A stretch of 60,226 nt of DNA, taken from an uncultured Spirochaetales bacterium (GTDB lineage: Bacteria; Spirochaetota; Spirochaetia; Sphaerochaetales; Sphaerochaetaceae). The stretch is from the NCBI GenBank assembly GCA_949295125.1, contig CASFJV010000002.1, positions 1 to 60,226 of the forward strand, in the 5' to 3' direction. This document shows positions 49,846-57,953 of the stretch, piece by piece. The notes beneath the pieces were generated by a model, which saw nothing but the letters and a program-made list of their open reading frames with translations, was not told where the DNA came from and made no database searches. The translations under genes were made by a program, and so were the position numbers. Position 1 is the first letter of the stretch, and each line of letters begins with the position of its first letter.

Positions 49846-50304
49846 TTAACTCCTTAGCTCTTTTTCTCTGATAATCTTCTTCAGCTTGGATATGTCCTTT
49901 GCCCTGGATAAATCCAGATCCATCCTTTCAAGCACATCCTTATTTATAAAGTACCTTTCCTTTCCATCCTTCAGGCTGTGGAAAGTGAGATCGCTTGTCA
50001 GGTTGAAGCATACAGGAATGATCTCTTCTGCCTTTATAGGTGATGGGAAAGCTGCTTCCAGGACAGTTCTTCCATCCTTCCTGAACAGTTTCAGGTTGCC
50101 TTCCGTTTCCCTATAAAGAAGATATAGTCCTCTTCCCCTGTTCCCACCTTTTGATGAGCAGCCAGATTTGAAATCCGGGATAAGGCCAAGATGTCCATCA
50201 TCAGATATTGAAAACGAGTTTCCATCGATGAAGATATCCACAGCCCCAGCACCTGCTTCCAAACTGTTCTTAAGGCCTTCGAGGATCAGATCTTCCTTAT
50301 CCAT
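49846..50304 (-). CDS. HATPase-like protein of the hydrogenase operon
   Basis: This 152-aa protein resembles a divergent GHKL ATPase: AGAVDIFIDGNSFSISDDGHLGLIP suggests the N-box and DDG of the fold, and GGNRGRGLYLLY a G2-like glycine loop. Comparable small ATPase genes sit between NuoE- and NuoF-like genes in clostridial and Thermotoga-type hydrogenase operons. Whether it binds ATP is unknown; the N-box Asn is not obvious. The start overlaps the NuoE-like stop. Confidence 0.55.
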   Translation of the reverse strand: MDKEDLILEGLKNSLEAGAGAVDIFIDGNSFSISDDGHLGLIPDFKSGCSSKGGNRGRGLYLLYRETEGNLKLFRKDGRTVLEAAFPSPIKAEEIIPVCFNLTSDLTFHSLKDGKERYFINKDVLERMDLDLSRAKDISKLKKIIREKELRS

Positions 50305-50768
50305 CAGGAAAATTTATCCAAAACTCCTGCCACCTGTTCTTTGGTGACCTTTCCAAAGACCTCTCCTGCAATAGTCATTACAGGTGCAAGTCCACAACAC
50401 CCGACACATCTTACAGCCTCAAGAGAGAACTTGCCGTCCTCCGTAAGACCGCCAACTGTAAGACCCTTCTGCTTTTCAAGTTCCTCGATGATGATATCGC
50501 CGCCCTTAAGGTAGCATGCGGTACCGAGACATACCTGAATAGTGTATGTACCTGGTTTGTTAAGCATGAAGAAATGCTAGAACGCGACTACTCCCCACAT
50601 CTTAGCCAGAGGGATATCAAGACGGCGTGAAACTTCTTCAGCTGCCTCTCTCGAGATATAGCCGAATTCCTGCTGTACATGGTGCAAGACCATAATGAGG
50701 TTACCCGGCTTATCTTTCCATTCGTCGACGAAAGCATTCAATTCTTCAGAAAATAAATTCTGAGACAT
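50304..50768 (-). pseudogene. hydC: NuoE-like hydrogenase subunit, interrupted by one in-frame TAG
   Basis: The frame is continuous from the ATG at 50768 (AGGAG upstream) to the stop at 50304 except for one TAG at 50579-50577. The N-terminal 63 codons end WGVVAF, then TAG, then HFF and MLNKPGTYTIQVCLGTACYLKG. Intact family members have a Tyr at the stop position (VVTFYHFF). The C-terminal half keeps all four [2Fe-2S] cysteines (CLGTAC, CVGCC). Full length would be 154 aa, the usual size. So this is a recent nonsense change, a recoded stop, a two-polypeptide split with restart at the ATG at 50567, or a sequencing error. Confidence 0.85.
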
Positions 50769-50869
50769 ATATCTACTCCTTTTATGTTCGGAATATATAA
50801 TAGCTAAAAAAATACCGATTTACAATTAAGCAGAGCTTATTTTTAGATGAAAGAACATATAATCTTAAT
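50769..50869 (-). promoter_or_regulatory. Promoter of the hydrogenase operon
   Basis: Minus strand: TTGTAA (50825-50820), 17 nt, TATTAT (50802-50797), then a leader of about 20-25 nt with AGGAG before the ATG at 50768. It lies back to back with the rex promoter. Confidence 0.6.
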
Positions 50870-50908
50870 ATTTGATGTTTATTGACATCAAATCTCCTAT
50901 AATATAAT
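50870..50908 (+). promoter_or_regulatory. Palindromic operator and promoter of rex
   Basis: ATTTGATGT (50870-50878), six nt, ACATCAAAT (50885-50893): perfect 9-bp arms, 24 bp overall. It covers TTGACA (50882-50887), the likely -35; TATAAT occurs at 50898-50903 and 50903-50908. A Rex site (autoregulation and control of the hydrogenase) is the natural guess, but the arms differ from the usual TTGTGA/TTGTTAA half-site. Confidence 0.6.
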
Positions 50909-50935
50909 CTCATTCACATAAGATGGAGAATATAG

Positions 50936-51577
50936 ATGAATAGTGATATGTTAACGCGCATTACCAGATATTACCGCGCACTTAATAGGCTCAGAGCTAG
51001 CGGATTAGAAAAAGTATTTGCACATAACCTTGCAGATGCGGCAGGGGTGAATGCCGTAATTGTGAGGAAAGATTTCTCCCTCCTTGGCATTTACGGGCAG
51101 AAAAGGGGCGGCTATGACATCCTTCCCCTCGTTAACAGGCTCGGGGAAATACTGGGTAAGGGAGAAGCGCAGAATGTGATCATAGTCGGGTGTGGAAGGA
51201 TCGGAAAGGCACTTATGAACTACTCCGGATTCGAACCGGACGGAATCAGGATAGTGGCAGGATTCGATACGGATCCGCTGGTTTATTCAGATGCGGCTAA
51301 CCCTATTCCGCTCTACCCCATGAGCAGGCTTGAGGAGGTCATTGAGGCATTGAACGTGAAGATTGCCATACTCACCGTTCCTGAGAATTCAGCAGCAGAC
51401 TGTTTCCAGAAACTGATCGATGCCAATGTGCAGGGAGTGCTGAACTTCTCCCCAGTTACACTCAAGAGCCAGAATATAGATGGAGTGCTGAGGCCGATAG
51501 TCCACAACATAAACATAGCACTTGAACTCGAGCAGATCTTCTACGAGATACAGTACCCGAAGAAAGTCAAGGAGTGA
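50936..51577 (+). CDS. rex: Redox-sensing transcriptional repressor Rex
   Basis: Rex (213 aa) senses NADH/NAD. An N-terminal winged helix (RITRYYRALNRL, VNAVIVRKDFSLLGIYGQKRGGYDI) is followed by a Rossmann domain (VIIVGCGRIGKALMNY) and a domain-swapped C-terminal helix (NINIALELEQIFYEI). It starts after GGAG. Its position divergent from the hydrogenase genes, whose product changes the NADH pool, points to direct control of them. Confidence 0.95.
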   Translation: MNSDMLTRITRYYRALNRLRASGLEKVFAHNLADAAGVNAVIVRKDFSLLGIYGQKRGGYDILPLVNRLGEILGKGEAQNVIIVGCGRIGKALMNYSGFEPDGIRIVAGFDTDPLVYSDAANPIPLYPMSRLEEVIEALNVKIAILTVPENSAADCFQKLIDANVQGVLNFSPVTLKSQNIDGVLRPIVHNINIALELEQIFYEIQYPKKVKE

Positions 51578-51581
51578 GCCT

Positions 51582-51599
51582 CCAGGCCTCAATGCCTGG
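51582..51599 (+). terminator. Hairpin after rex
   Basis: CCAGGC, six nt, GCCTGG form a stem five bases after the rex stop. There is no following T-run, so termination is uncertain. Confidence 0.35.
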
Positions 51600-51707
51600 C
51601 CACTGGGACTGGAAACTGCCCTGATCACTGGAGCATTCCATATTACAGGGAAAAATTTAATTTACGAATTTTTAAACTCGTTTTATTATATGGTTGAAGG
51701 AGCGCTT

Positions 51708-52313
51708 ATGACAAAGGCTGAAAGGACCAGGATCAGCAGGGCTAGAATCCTTGACGCTGCAATAGCTGAATTCGGAAAGAACAACTACAGAAGCGGCGTC
51801 ATGAATATAATCTGCTCTGAGCATGGGGTTTCCAAAGGCCTTGTCTACCATAATTTTGAAAGCAAAGAGGGGTTATATCTAGCTGCTCTCGAGCGCATAT
51901 TATCTGAGACCGCGGAATATATCAGCAAAGGGGTATATGACAAAGAGGATTCAGCAACCTGCCTGTCTCAGGTAATAGAACGCATAAGAGAGTACTATGA
52001 TATAAACCCCCTATATAAGAATCTCTTCTACTATTCCACATACATCCCTCCGGAAGGCCTTGAACGGCAGCTGATGGAAAAAAGGAAAATCCTTTTTAAA
52101 GCCATTGCTGAAGCCTTTTCATCATTCCCAATGAAACCAGGCGTTACACATAGCCTTGCAGAGGAATATGCATTTGCAGTGGGAGAAGGGATAATAAGGC
52201 TGACAAAAAGCGAGGCAGGCGGAATTTCAGATCCATCTGAGATAGGGAAAAAGATGCAGGAAGTGTACCTGCCCCTCCTTCCTTACCTGACACATGCAAT
52301 GCTTGAGGCCTAG
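51708..52313 (+). CDS. TetR/AcrR-family regulator
   Basis: This 201-aa repressor has an N-terminal helix-turn-helix (RARILDAAIAEFGKNNYRSGVMNIICSEHGVSKGLVYHNFESKEGLYLAAL) and a helical ligand domain ending in YLPLLPYLTHAMLEA. The ATG at 51708 follows GAAGGAG; TTTACG-17 nt-TATTAT (51661-51689) is the promoter. A longer reading to 51522 runs into rex and is rejected. Its target and ligand are unknown. The end overlaps the convergent OGG gene by 4 nt. Confidence 0.88.
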   Translation: MTKAERTRISRARILDAAIAEFGKNNYRSGVMNIICSEHGVSKGLVYHNFESKEGLYLAALERILSETAEYISKGVYDKEDSATCLSQVIERIREYYDINPLYKNLFYYSTYIPPEGLERQLMEKRKILFKAIAEAFSSFPMKPGVTHSLAEEYAFAVGEGIIRLTKSEAGGISDPSEIGKKMQEVYLPLLPYLTHAMLEA

Positions 52314-53062
52314 CCTTCAATCTCCCTGATCCATGAAAACAGGTACTGCTGGCTCAAAGCCTCATATGGTGCAAAATATGACTTATCCTTTCCCGGATAG
52401 TATTTTGCCATGACCCTTTTCATCCAGACATCCATAGGAAAGCCATCCTTCCTCTGGTAGGCAAAGATAAGGATGCAGGAGGCAACCTTGGGGCCAACAC
52501 CCTTTATTGTCATAAGAAGTTTTGCAGCATCATCAAAACCCAGATTCCAGACCTCATCAAGGATACCGGCCTTTTTAACTGCATCAACAAGGAAAGGTGC
52601 CCTGAATCCCATTCCAAGCGCCCTGAAATCTTCTTGTGAAACATCTTTCAATTCATCTGCAGTAGGAAATGAATAATATCCCTCCTCAACTTCTTTCCCA
52701 TATTTCTGCGACAACCTGTCATAAAGCCCCTTAATGCGCTTTATATTGTTGTTCTGGCTCAGGATAAAGGAAATAAGGGTAACAAACGGATCCTGCTTGA
52801 GAAGCCTTAAAGTTCCGACTTTCTCCGTAGCCTCCTTCAAAAGCGGATCGAGTGCCGCGATATCCTTTTTAGCTTTATCATAGTCATATGACATATCAAA
52901 ATAATCATAGAGGAACGGATCATTCCTGCACTCCTCTATGCTGCTTATCCTGTAAACCCTGCCATTTAGAACGGCAGAAAACACTCCAGAGCCTTCCTCC
53001 CTCCAGGAAAAAGACTGTCCTCCAAGTAAAATCTCTCTTAAGTTTTCCATAACGCTATCCAT
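52310..53062 (-). CDS. 8-oxoguanine DNA glycosylase/AP lyase, OGG1 type
   Basis: This HhH-GPD DNA glycosylase (250 aa) has the catalytic Lys in MTIKGVGPKVASCILIF and Asp in GFPMDVWMKRVM, the OGG1 arrangement, with an N-terminal TBP-like domain (GGQSFSWREEGSGVFSAVLNGRVYRI) and ILSQNNNIKRIKG as the helix before. It excises oxidised guanine. The ATG at 53062 overlaps the upstream gene's stop by 8 nt; ATG at 53050 is also possible. Confidence 0.9.
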   Translation of the reverse strand: MDSVMENLREILLGGQSFSWREEGSGVFSAVLNGRVYRISSIEECRNDPFLYDYFDMSYDYDKAKKDIAALDPLLKEATEKVGTLRLLKQDPFVTLISFILSQNNNIKRIKGLYDRLSQKYGKEVEEGYYSFPTADELKDVSQEDFRALGMGFRAPFLVDAVKKAGILDEVWNLGFDDAAKLLMTIKGVGPKVASCILIFAYQRKDGFPMDVWMKRVMAKYYPGKDKSYFAPYEALSQQYLFSWIREIEG

Positions 53063-54008
53063 TATAATCAAGCCTCACTTTCAGTGCCAGATGATCTGAA
53101 TAGCCCTCCATCGCTTCGATATCGAATTTCAGGGGAACGCCATCTGCAGAAATTCCGTCTTCAGGCCAGATGACTTCCGCATAGGCATACTCAAGTCCTG
53201 AGCCGTCGAATGCGGCAGAACTCAGCAGCACATTGTCATATGCATACCATTTCCCATCATAGTAGTATGTGGACATGTCCCCATTTTCAGGATCAAGAGC
53301 CGGATCATAGAATACATTGTATGAGGTCAAGAGAGGATCTCCTGTCACTTTGAGATGAGCATCAGGAAGAGCCTGGACATCCGCAATATTCTCACCATAG
53401 CGCGGATCTTCATTGAAGTCCCCGACCGCAATGCTTAGGGAGAGCCCGTTATCCTGCATCAGGGAACTGAGATGGCTGAATGCGCTTTTTCTCTCTTCCT
53501 CTCCACCATCTATCCTGCTTTTTGCATGAATGCCATAGATGCATACCTTCTCTCCGAAGATGAAAAGCTCCAGCTCCAGGATATTCCTTGGACCGGAATT
53601 GGAATGCACCTTTATATCATTTACTGGAATTCTTGAGAAAAATACAACCGATATTGGATTATTACTATCTGAAATAGAATAAAATTTGTAGCCTTTATTG
53701 GCCAGCTCGCCACTAAGCAGGTCAATTATCGCTTTTTCTGATTCAACTTCACTAAGGATATAGATGTCAGCTTCGGCTATATCAGAGAGGAAGAATTTTC
53801 TGTACAGGTCAAGCCTCTTTGAATATGCTTCTTCCGTATATCCGCCGGATTCATTGAATGGATAATATTCATCGCCGTCTTCGATATCATCAAAAAGGAG
53901 GTACATATTATAGCTGACGATTGTCAGGCTTTTTCCTCCAGGATCCTCCATGCAGGAGCATAGGGACAAAAAAATAAGGATAATACAAAGCAGATGTTTT
54001 CTCTTCAT
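53055..54008 (-). CDS. Endonuclease/exonuclease/phosphatase-family lipoprotein
   Basis: This 317-aa member of the EEP superfamily has a signal ending LCSC (lipidation probably at Cys19). Catalytic motifs are in order: IVSYNMYLL, ILSEVESE (metal Glu), YGIHAKSR, VGDFNEDPRYG, and the final YSDHLALKV His. Known relatives hydrolyse nucleic acids or phosphodiesters; here the enzyme would act outside the cytoplasm. It overlaps the OGG gene by 8 nt, hinting at co-expression. Confidence 0.85.
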   Translation of the reverse strand: MKRKHLLCIILIFLSLCSCMEDPGGKSLTIVSYNMYLLFDDIEDGDEYYPFNESGGYTEEAYSKRLDLYRKFFLSDIAEADIYILSEVESEKAIIDLLSGELANKGYKFYSISDSNNPISVVFFSRIPVNDIKVHSNSGPRNILELELFIFGEKVCIYGIHAKSRIDGGEEERKSAFSHLSSLMQDNGLSLSIAVGDFNEDPRYGENIADVQALPDAHLKVTGDPLLTSYNVFYDPALDPENGDMSTYYYDGKWYAYDNVLLSSAAFDGSGLEYAYAEVIWPEDGISADGVPLKFDIEAMEGYSDHLALKVRLDYNG

Positions 54009-54043
54009 ATTATCCTAAGCTGCAAAATTCCGATTTCTGCAAA

Positions 54044-54610
54044 CTAAATTTCGCTTTTTTTCCTGATTATCCTGGAAACTATTCCGTACTCAAGAGCCTG
54101 CTTTGCAGAGAGCCAGCAGTCCCTTTCTGTGTCCCTGCTTACTTTTTCAGCATCCATGCCTGTTGCATCTGCAATAAGCTGATCGAGAGCCTTCCTCAGT
54201 TCCTCCATCTTCTCAGCCTGGATCTGCATATCTGCAGCAACTCCCTTCATCTGGGAAAGTGGCTGATGGATAAGATAAGTGGAGTGCTCAAAGGCAATGC
54301 GCTTATCCCTGTCTGCAGCAAGGTAAATCAGTGCTGCGGCAGAAGCTACGAGTCCTGTTCCGATGACATACACAGGAGAGGACAGGTAGCGGATCATATC
54401 ATGGATTGCAAAGCCTGAATATACATCTCCGCCGGGGCTGTTGATGTAGACATATATAGGATCGCTGCTCTCAGCATCCAGTATCAGGGCCTCCCGCGTG
54501 AAGCTGTCGGCCTGATCCTTGTTTATCTCACCTGAAATGAGAATGCTCCTGGTCTTCAGGAGTCTCTCTTCCATACCTGCATTCTTACTCTCTTTCTTTT
54601 CTTCTTCCAT
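54044..54610 (-). CDS. clpP: ATP-dependent Clp protease proteolytic subunit (variant)
   Basis: This ClpP-family serine peptidase (188 aa) has SPGGDVYSGFAIHDMI, the nucleophile in GLVASAAALIYLAA (instead of GxSASMGA), the His in LIHQPLSQ, and the Asp in SRDTERDCWLSAKQALEYGIV. The replaced GQAASM suggests a ClpP2/ClpR-like paralogue; the Ser-His-Asp set is still complete. No chaperone gene is adjacent. No Shine-Dalgarno; a promoter ends seven nt before the ATG at 54610, favouring it over longer readings. Confidence 0.88.
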   Translation of the reverse strand: MEEEKKESKNAGMEERLLKTRSILISGEINKDQADSFTREALILDAESSDPIYVYINSPGGDVYSGFAIHDMIRYLSSPVYVIGTGLVASAAALIYLAADRDKRIAFEHSTYLIHQPLSQMKGVAADMQIQAEKMEELRKALDQLIADATGMDAEKVSRDTERDCWLSAKQALEYGIVSRIIRKKSEI

Positions 54611-54684
54611 GACAATGAATTTAACATATCTTTTCTTCAAAGGAAAGCTTTCCAAGCATTCAAAATTCCCATACACTTTAACTC
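54611..54684. promoter_or_regulatory. Divergent promoters clpP / era sharing a palindrome
   Basis: Plus strand: TTTCCA 54649-54654, 17 nt, TACACT 54672-54677, seven nt, ATG of era. Minus strand: TTTCCT 54646-54641, 17 nt, TAAATT 54623-54618, seven nt, ATG of clpP. The -35 boxes are the two arms of a perfect 12-bp palindrome GGAAAGCTTTCC (54642-54653). Neither gene has a Shine-Dalgarno. Confidence 0.5.
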
Positions 54685-55578
54685 ATGAAAAGCGCAACTG
54701 TATCTGTTATAGGAAGGCCAAGTGCGGGAAAGAGCACAATGGTCAACACAATATGCGAAATGAAAGTGAGCATTACAAGCCCAAGCCCACAGACAACAAG
54801 GAATAAGATCCGCGGAATCTATACGGACCAGAGAGGCCAGCTTGTATTTCTCGATACCCCGGGTTACCATCTTTCTGATAAGACAATAAACAGGAAAATG
54901 CAGGAAGTCACTGTTTCAGCACTCTCTGAATCAGACATGATCCTCTACATAGTTGATGGCAAGAGGGCCGCAAAGAAAGAGGAAGAGACTCTGGCTGAGC
55001 TTATTAAGAAAGCAGATGTTCCTGTAGTCTGCGCAATAAACAAGAAGGACATACTCACAAAAGCAGAGAAAGAGGATGCAGAGTTCTTCCTGAAAGAAAG
55101 ATTTCCATCATCTCCGGTGCTTCTCACATCATCGCTGAATGATGAAGGAATAGATGAAGTGCTGATAGAACTCTTCAGGATAGCTCCGGAAGGGGAACTT
55201 ATGTACGAAGAAAGCCAGTATACGGACCAGGGGCTTGAATTCAGGATATCTGAGATCATAAGGGAGAAAACCATAAGCACACTTACAGATGAGCTGCCTC
55301 ATGCCATATTCGTGGAAGTTTCGGACATGGAATACAGCGAAGAGGATGGGAAAGTCTGGATAAGGGCATTCATCAATACAGAGCGTGAAGGGCAGAAAGG
55401 CATAATAGTTGGAAAAGGCGGAGAGAATATAAGGAGGATCAGGAAGGAATCATTCAGGGAAATAAAGAGGATATTCCCAGGCTCAAGGCTTGAGCTTGAC
55501 CTCAGGGTCAAGGCAGTAGATAAATGGAGGAATAACCAGGTTGTCCTTGATAAGATATTCAAGGACATGGCAAAATAA
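54685..55578 (+). CDS. era: GTPase Era
   Basis: Era (297 aa) binds 16S rRNA and helps small-subunit assembly. GTPase motifs: GRPSAGKST (G1), TTRNKIRG (G2), LDTPGYH (G3), NKKD (G4) and SSLND (G5). The C-terminal KH domain has GQKGIIVGKGGENIRRIR. All are intact. It starts with no ribosome-binding site, seven nt after a -10 box. Confidence 0.95.
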   Translation: MKSATVSVIGRPSAGKSTMVNTICEMKVSITSPSPQTTRNKIRGIYTDQRGQLVFLDTPGYHLSDKTINRKMQEVTVSALSESDMILYIVDGKRAAKKEEETLAELIKKADVPVVCAINKKDILTKAEKEDAEFFLKERFPSSPVLLTSSLNDEGIDEVLIELFRIAPEGELMYEESQYTDQGLEFRISEIIREKTISTLTDELPHAIFVEVSDMEYSEEDGKVWIRAFINTEREGQKGIIVGKGGENIRRIRKESFREIKRIFPGSRLELDLRVKAVDKWRNNQVVLDKIFKDMAK

Positions 55579-55620
55579 ATTTAATCATAATGACTAACTA
55601 AATAAGTGCATAAAATTCAA

Positions 55621-55655
55621 GGGATGCCGTTAAGCATCCCTAATTTATTTCATAA
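55621..55655. terminator. Bidirectional terminator era / lysS
   Basis: GGGATGC (55621-55627), six nt, GCATCCC (55634-55640), followed by TAATTTATTT on the plus strand and TTGAATTTTAT on the minus strand. It lies between the convergent era and lysS stops. Confidence 0.75.
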
Positions 55656-57239
55656 TCAGTATTTAGAAAGAATTGAAGTAATCTTTTCAGCTCCTACAGT
55701 CTTAATGAAGCCTGCAAGTTTTGGCCCCTTTTCCTTTCCAATAAGAGCACGGTAAGTGATGCTGAAGAAGTCTGCATTCTCAAGCCCGTTATCAGCTGCA
55801 GCCTTATAGATATATGTGCTGAACCCTTTCTCATCCATCTGATCAAGATACTCTGCAACATAAGAGGAGAGATCCCTGAGGGCCTTTCTTTCGCTATCGC
55901 TCACATCAATAGGCTCCTTATCCATGGATAGAGACCACTTGAACTCTTCCGGAGCATATTTCTCCAGCCAGTTCCTGGCACAGGTAAGCCTTGCCTTCAG
56001 CCTGTCCTTCTGCCCCTCTGTCACATCGTCAAGGCTTGAGAGAGCCTTATCCACATCCATCTCATGTATCTGCAGAAGGTTGCACAGATGCCTGAATGGT
56101 GCCTGGTATCCCGGTTCAGAAGGAATCCTGCTGCCATCAACCTGGCTCAGTTCATAGATCCTCTTCTCCTTTTCCTTCCTCTGTTCCTTGACATCGATCA
56201 GGCCAAAATAGATGCGTTCGCAGTTATCGTAATCCTCATAGATCTTGAGCACATCGAGATCGAATGAGATAGCAAACTCAGAATTAGGCCTGGTTCCTAC
56301 AAACAGGTAGCGTACAATCTCCGGAGTATAGATTTCGAGTACATCATAAAGGTCTGCAACCTCTCCCCCTGAGCTGCTGATCTTGCCTCCCATGCCCTTA
56401 AGCTTGATGAAATCATAGCGCATGGATACCGGTGCAGTCCCTCCAAAAAGCTCAACAACCTTCTTGGAAGTGTCATAGCTTCCACCCTCTGTCAGGTGAT
56501 CCTTGCCACCCGGCTCGAAGTCTACACCTTCCTTTGCCCATCTCATTGGCCAGTCAACACGCCATGGCAGCTTAGAGTTAGGAGTGTTCCTGATATCTAT
56601 GGTCTCACTTTTATCAAGATCATTATCGTGATATGTGATGCACCACTCTCCATCCCATCCTGTCACCGTAGTATTGTCCTTATCTGTAAAGGATGAGAAT
56701 ACGGATACCGGATACCAGTCCTCAGCAAGAGGCTCTGTCCTCCACTCATTGAGGATAGTGCGGATCTCATCCCTCTTTTCCAGGGCACGCCTTATTCCCT
56801 CTGCATAGTATCCTCTGCGGTACCTGTCTGCCTGGTAGATGTATTCAGGATGGATCCCGACAATCGGGAGTGCATTCTCAACACGCACTTCGTTGGCCCT
56901 TGCATAGTTCTCGGCTGTTCCTGAGGTGTCAGGGACAAGTGTGATTGGCTTCCTGAGGTATGTGGCAAGCCTTTCAGGATCCTTCATGTTCTTAGGAACT
57001 TTCCTGAATACGTCATAATCGTCCCATGAATATATGAACCTGACATTTTTCCCTCTTTCCCTGAGAGCCCTCACGACCAGGTCAACAGTGATTATTTCCC
57101 TGAAGTTTCCAATATGGACAGTGCCTGAAGGGGTGATTCCGCTTGCGCACGTATATAATTCCTTATCTCCTTTTTCCCGGATAATCCTTTCTGCCATCTG
57201 GTCTGCCCAGTGGCTTAAATTATTTTTGTTCTCACTCAT
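55656..57239 (-). CDS. lysS: Class I lysyl-tRNA synthetase
   Basis: This is the archaeal/spirochaete-type LysRS (527 aa), not the common class II form. HIGH is PSGTVHIGNFREI near residue 37, KMSKS is GGKISSSGG, and the C-terminal helical domain follows. Class I LysRS is typical of spirochaetes and archaea and rare in other bacteria, hence useful for placing this genome. The ATG at 57239 is chosen because TTGCAA-17 nt-GATAAT ends seven nt upstream; in-frame ATGs at 57248 and 57275 lie in or before the -10. Confidence 0.95.
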   Translation of the reverse strand: MSENKNNLSHWADQMAERIIREKGDKELYTCASGITPSGTVHIGNFREIITVDLVVRALRERGKNVRFIYSWDDYDVFRKVPKNMKDPERLATYLRKPITLVPDTSGTAENYARANEVRVENALPIVGIHPEYIYQADRYRRGYYAEGIRRALEKRDEIRTILNEWRTEPLAEDWYPVSVFSSFTDKDNTTVTGWDGEWCITYHDNDLDKSETIDIRNTPNSKLPWRVDWPMRWAKEGVDFEPGGKDHLTEGGSYDTSKKVVELFGGTAPVSMRYDFIKLKGMGGKISSSGGEVADLYDVLEIYTPEIVRYLFVGTRPNSEFAISFDLDVLKIYEDYDNCERIYFGLIDVKEQRKEKEKRIYELSQVDGSRIPSEPGYQAPFRHLCNLLQIHEMDVDKALSSLDDVTEGQKDRLKARLTCARNWLEKYAPEEFKWSLSMDKEPIDVSDSERKALRDLSSYVAEYLDQMDEKGFSTYIYKAAADNGLENADFFSITYRALIGKEKGPKLAGFIKTVGAEKITSILSKY

Positions 57240-57320
57240 AAGGTTCATTATCTCAAAGAGACAATTTTCTTGCAAGCTGGAGGCTATGCAAGAAAAAATG
57301 CTTAAGATAAAATATGAGGC
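57240..57320. promoter_or_regulatory. Divergent promoters lysS / RlpA-like gene
   Basis: Minus strand: TTGCAA 57275-57270, 17 nt, GATAAT 57252-57247, seven nt, lysS ATG. Plus strand: TAAAAT 57308-57313 ends seven nt before the ATG at 57321, with only a poor -35 (TATGCA). CTTGCA and TGCAAG form an inverted repeat across the gap. Confidence 0.5.
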
Positions 57321-57911
57321 ATGAAAAAAACATTTGCCGTATTACTGCTGGTATTTATTGCACTGAGCTCCGCACTCGCTGTTGGGACAGGCTTTTATGT
57401 TCCTGACAGGCCGGAGTATGTGACCACAGATGGAAGTGCCTACAGCGATAGTGAAATCAATGCAGCATCAAAGGCTTACCCTGTTGATACCCTCCTTGAG
57501 GTAAGCAACGGTGAGAAAACAGAGACCGTATATATAAATGACATTGTAGAAATGCCTGCTGACAGGGAAATCCTTCTGAACAGGAAGGGAGCAGATGCAT
57601 TTGGAATCTCAGACAGCGGCTATGAGGATCTGCAAGTAAGAGTGATACTGTCCGGGAAAGAAACAGAGGAAGAGGATCCGGGCTGGATAAAGGTGAAAGC
57701 AGGAACTTTCACTTCAAACAGTGAAGCGCTGGACCTTTACAATGCAATTGCATCAAGTGGCCTTACCCCTGGCGCAGCACTTGAGGATGGGAAAATCTCA
57801 GTATATGCGCGCTATGTTCCGCGCTATATGGAAAATGATGTGCTTACAATGCTCCATGATCTCGGCTGCACAGGCGTAGAGACCATGGCAGAAGAAAACC
57901 CATACCTATGA
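57321..57911 (+). CDS. RlpA-like double-psi barrel protein with SPOR-like end
   Basis: This 196-aa exported protein has a signal peptide ending SSALA. VGTGFYVPDRPEYVTTDGSAYSDSEINAASKAYPVDTLLEVSNGEK follows the RlpA pattern (G-x-F/SWYG..., A-H-x-x-LP-x-GT), with ETVYINDIVEMPADREILLNRKGADAFGI as the ND..P...D-S..A barrel half. Residues about 125-190 resemble a SPOR peptidoglycan-binding domain. RlpA enzymes cleave glycan strands at the septum; the catalytic Asp region here (INDI) lacks RG, so activity is uncertain. Confidence 0.7.
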   Translation: MKKTFAVLLLVFIALSSALAVGTGFYVPDRPEYVTTDGSAYSDSEINAASKAYPVDTLLEVSNGEKTETVYINDIVEMPADREILLNRKGADAFGISDSGYEDLQVRVILSGKETEEEDPGWIKVKAGTFTSNSEALDLYNAIASSGLTPGAALEDGKISVYARYVPRYMENDVLTMLHDLGCTGVETMAEENPYL

Positions 57912-57919
57912 AAGAAAAG

Positions 57920-57946
57920 CCCTGGAATAAAATCCAGGGTCTTTTT
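57920..57946 (+). terminator. Terminator after the RlpA-like gene
   Basis: CCCTGGA (57920-57926), six nt, TCCAGGG (57933-57939), then TCTTTTT. It sits between convergent stops. Confidence 0.8.
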
Positions 57947-57953
57947 GGATAAG

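Noticed and set aside
50577..50579. Genome-wide TAG reassignment as explanation of the NuoE-like stop
   Set aside because: TAG ends other clearly complete genes here, including permease 2 (2601-2603), radC (5831-5833) and priA (24168-24170).
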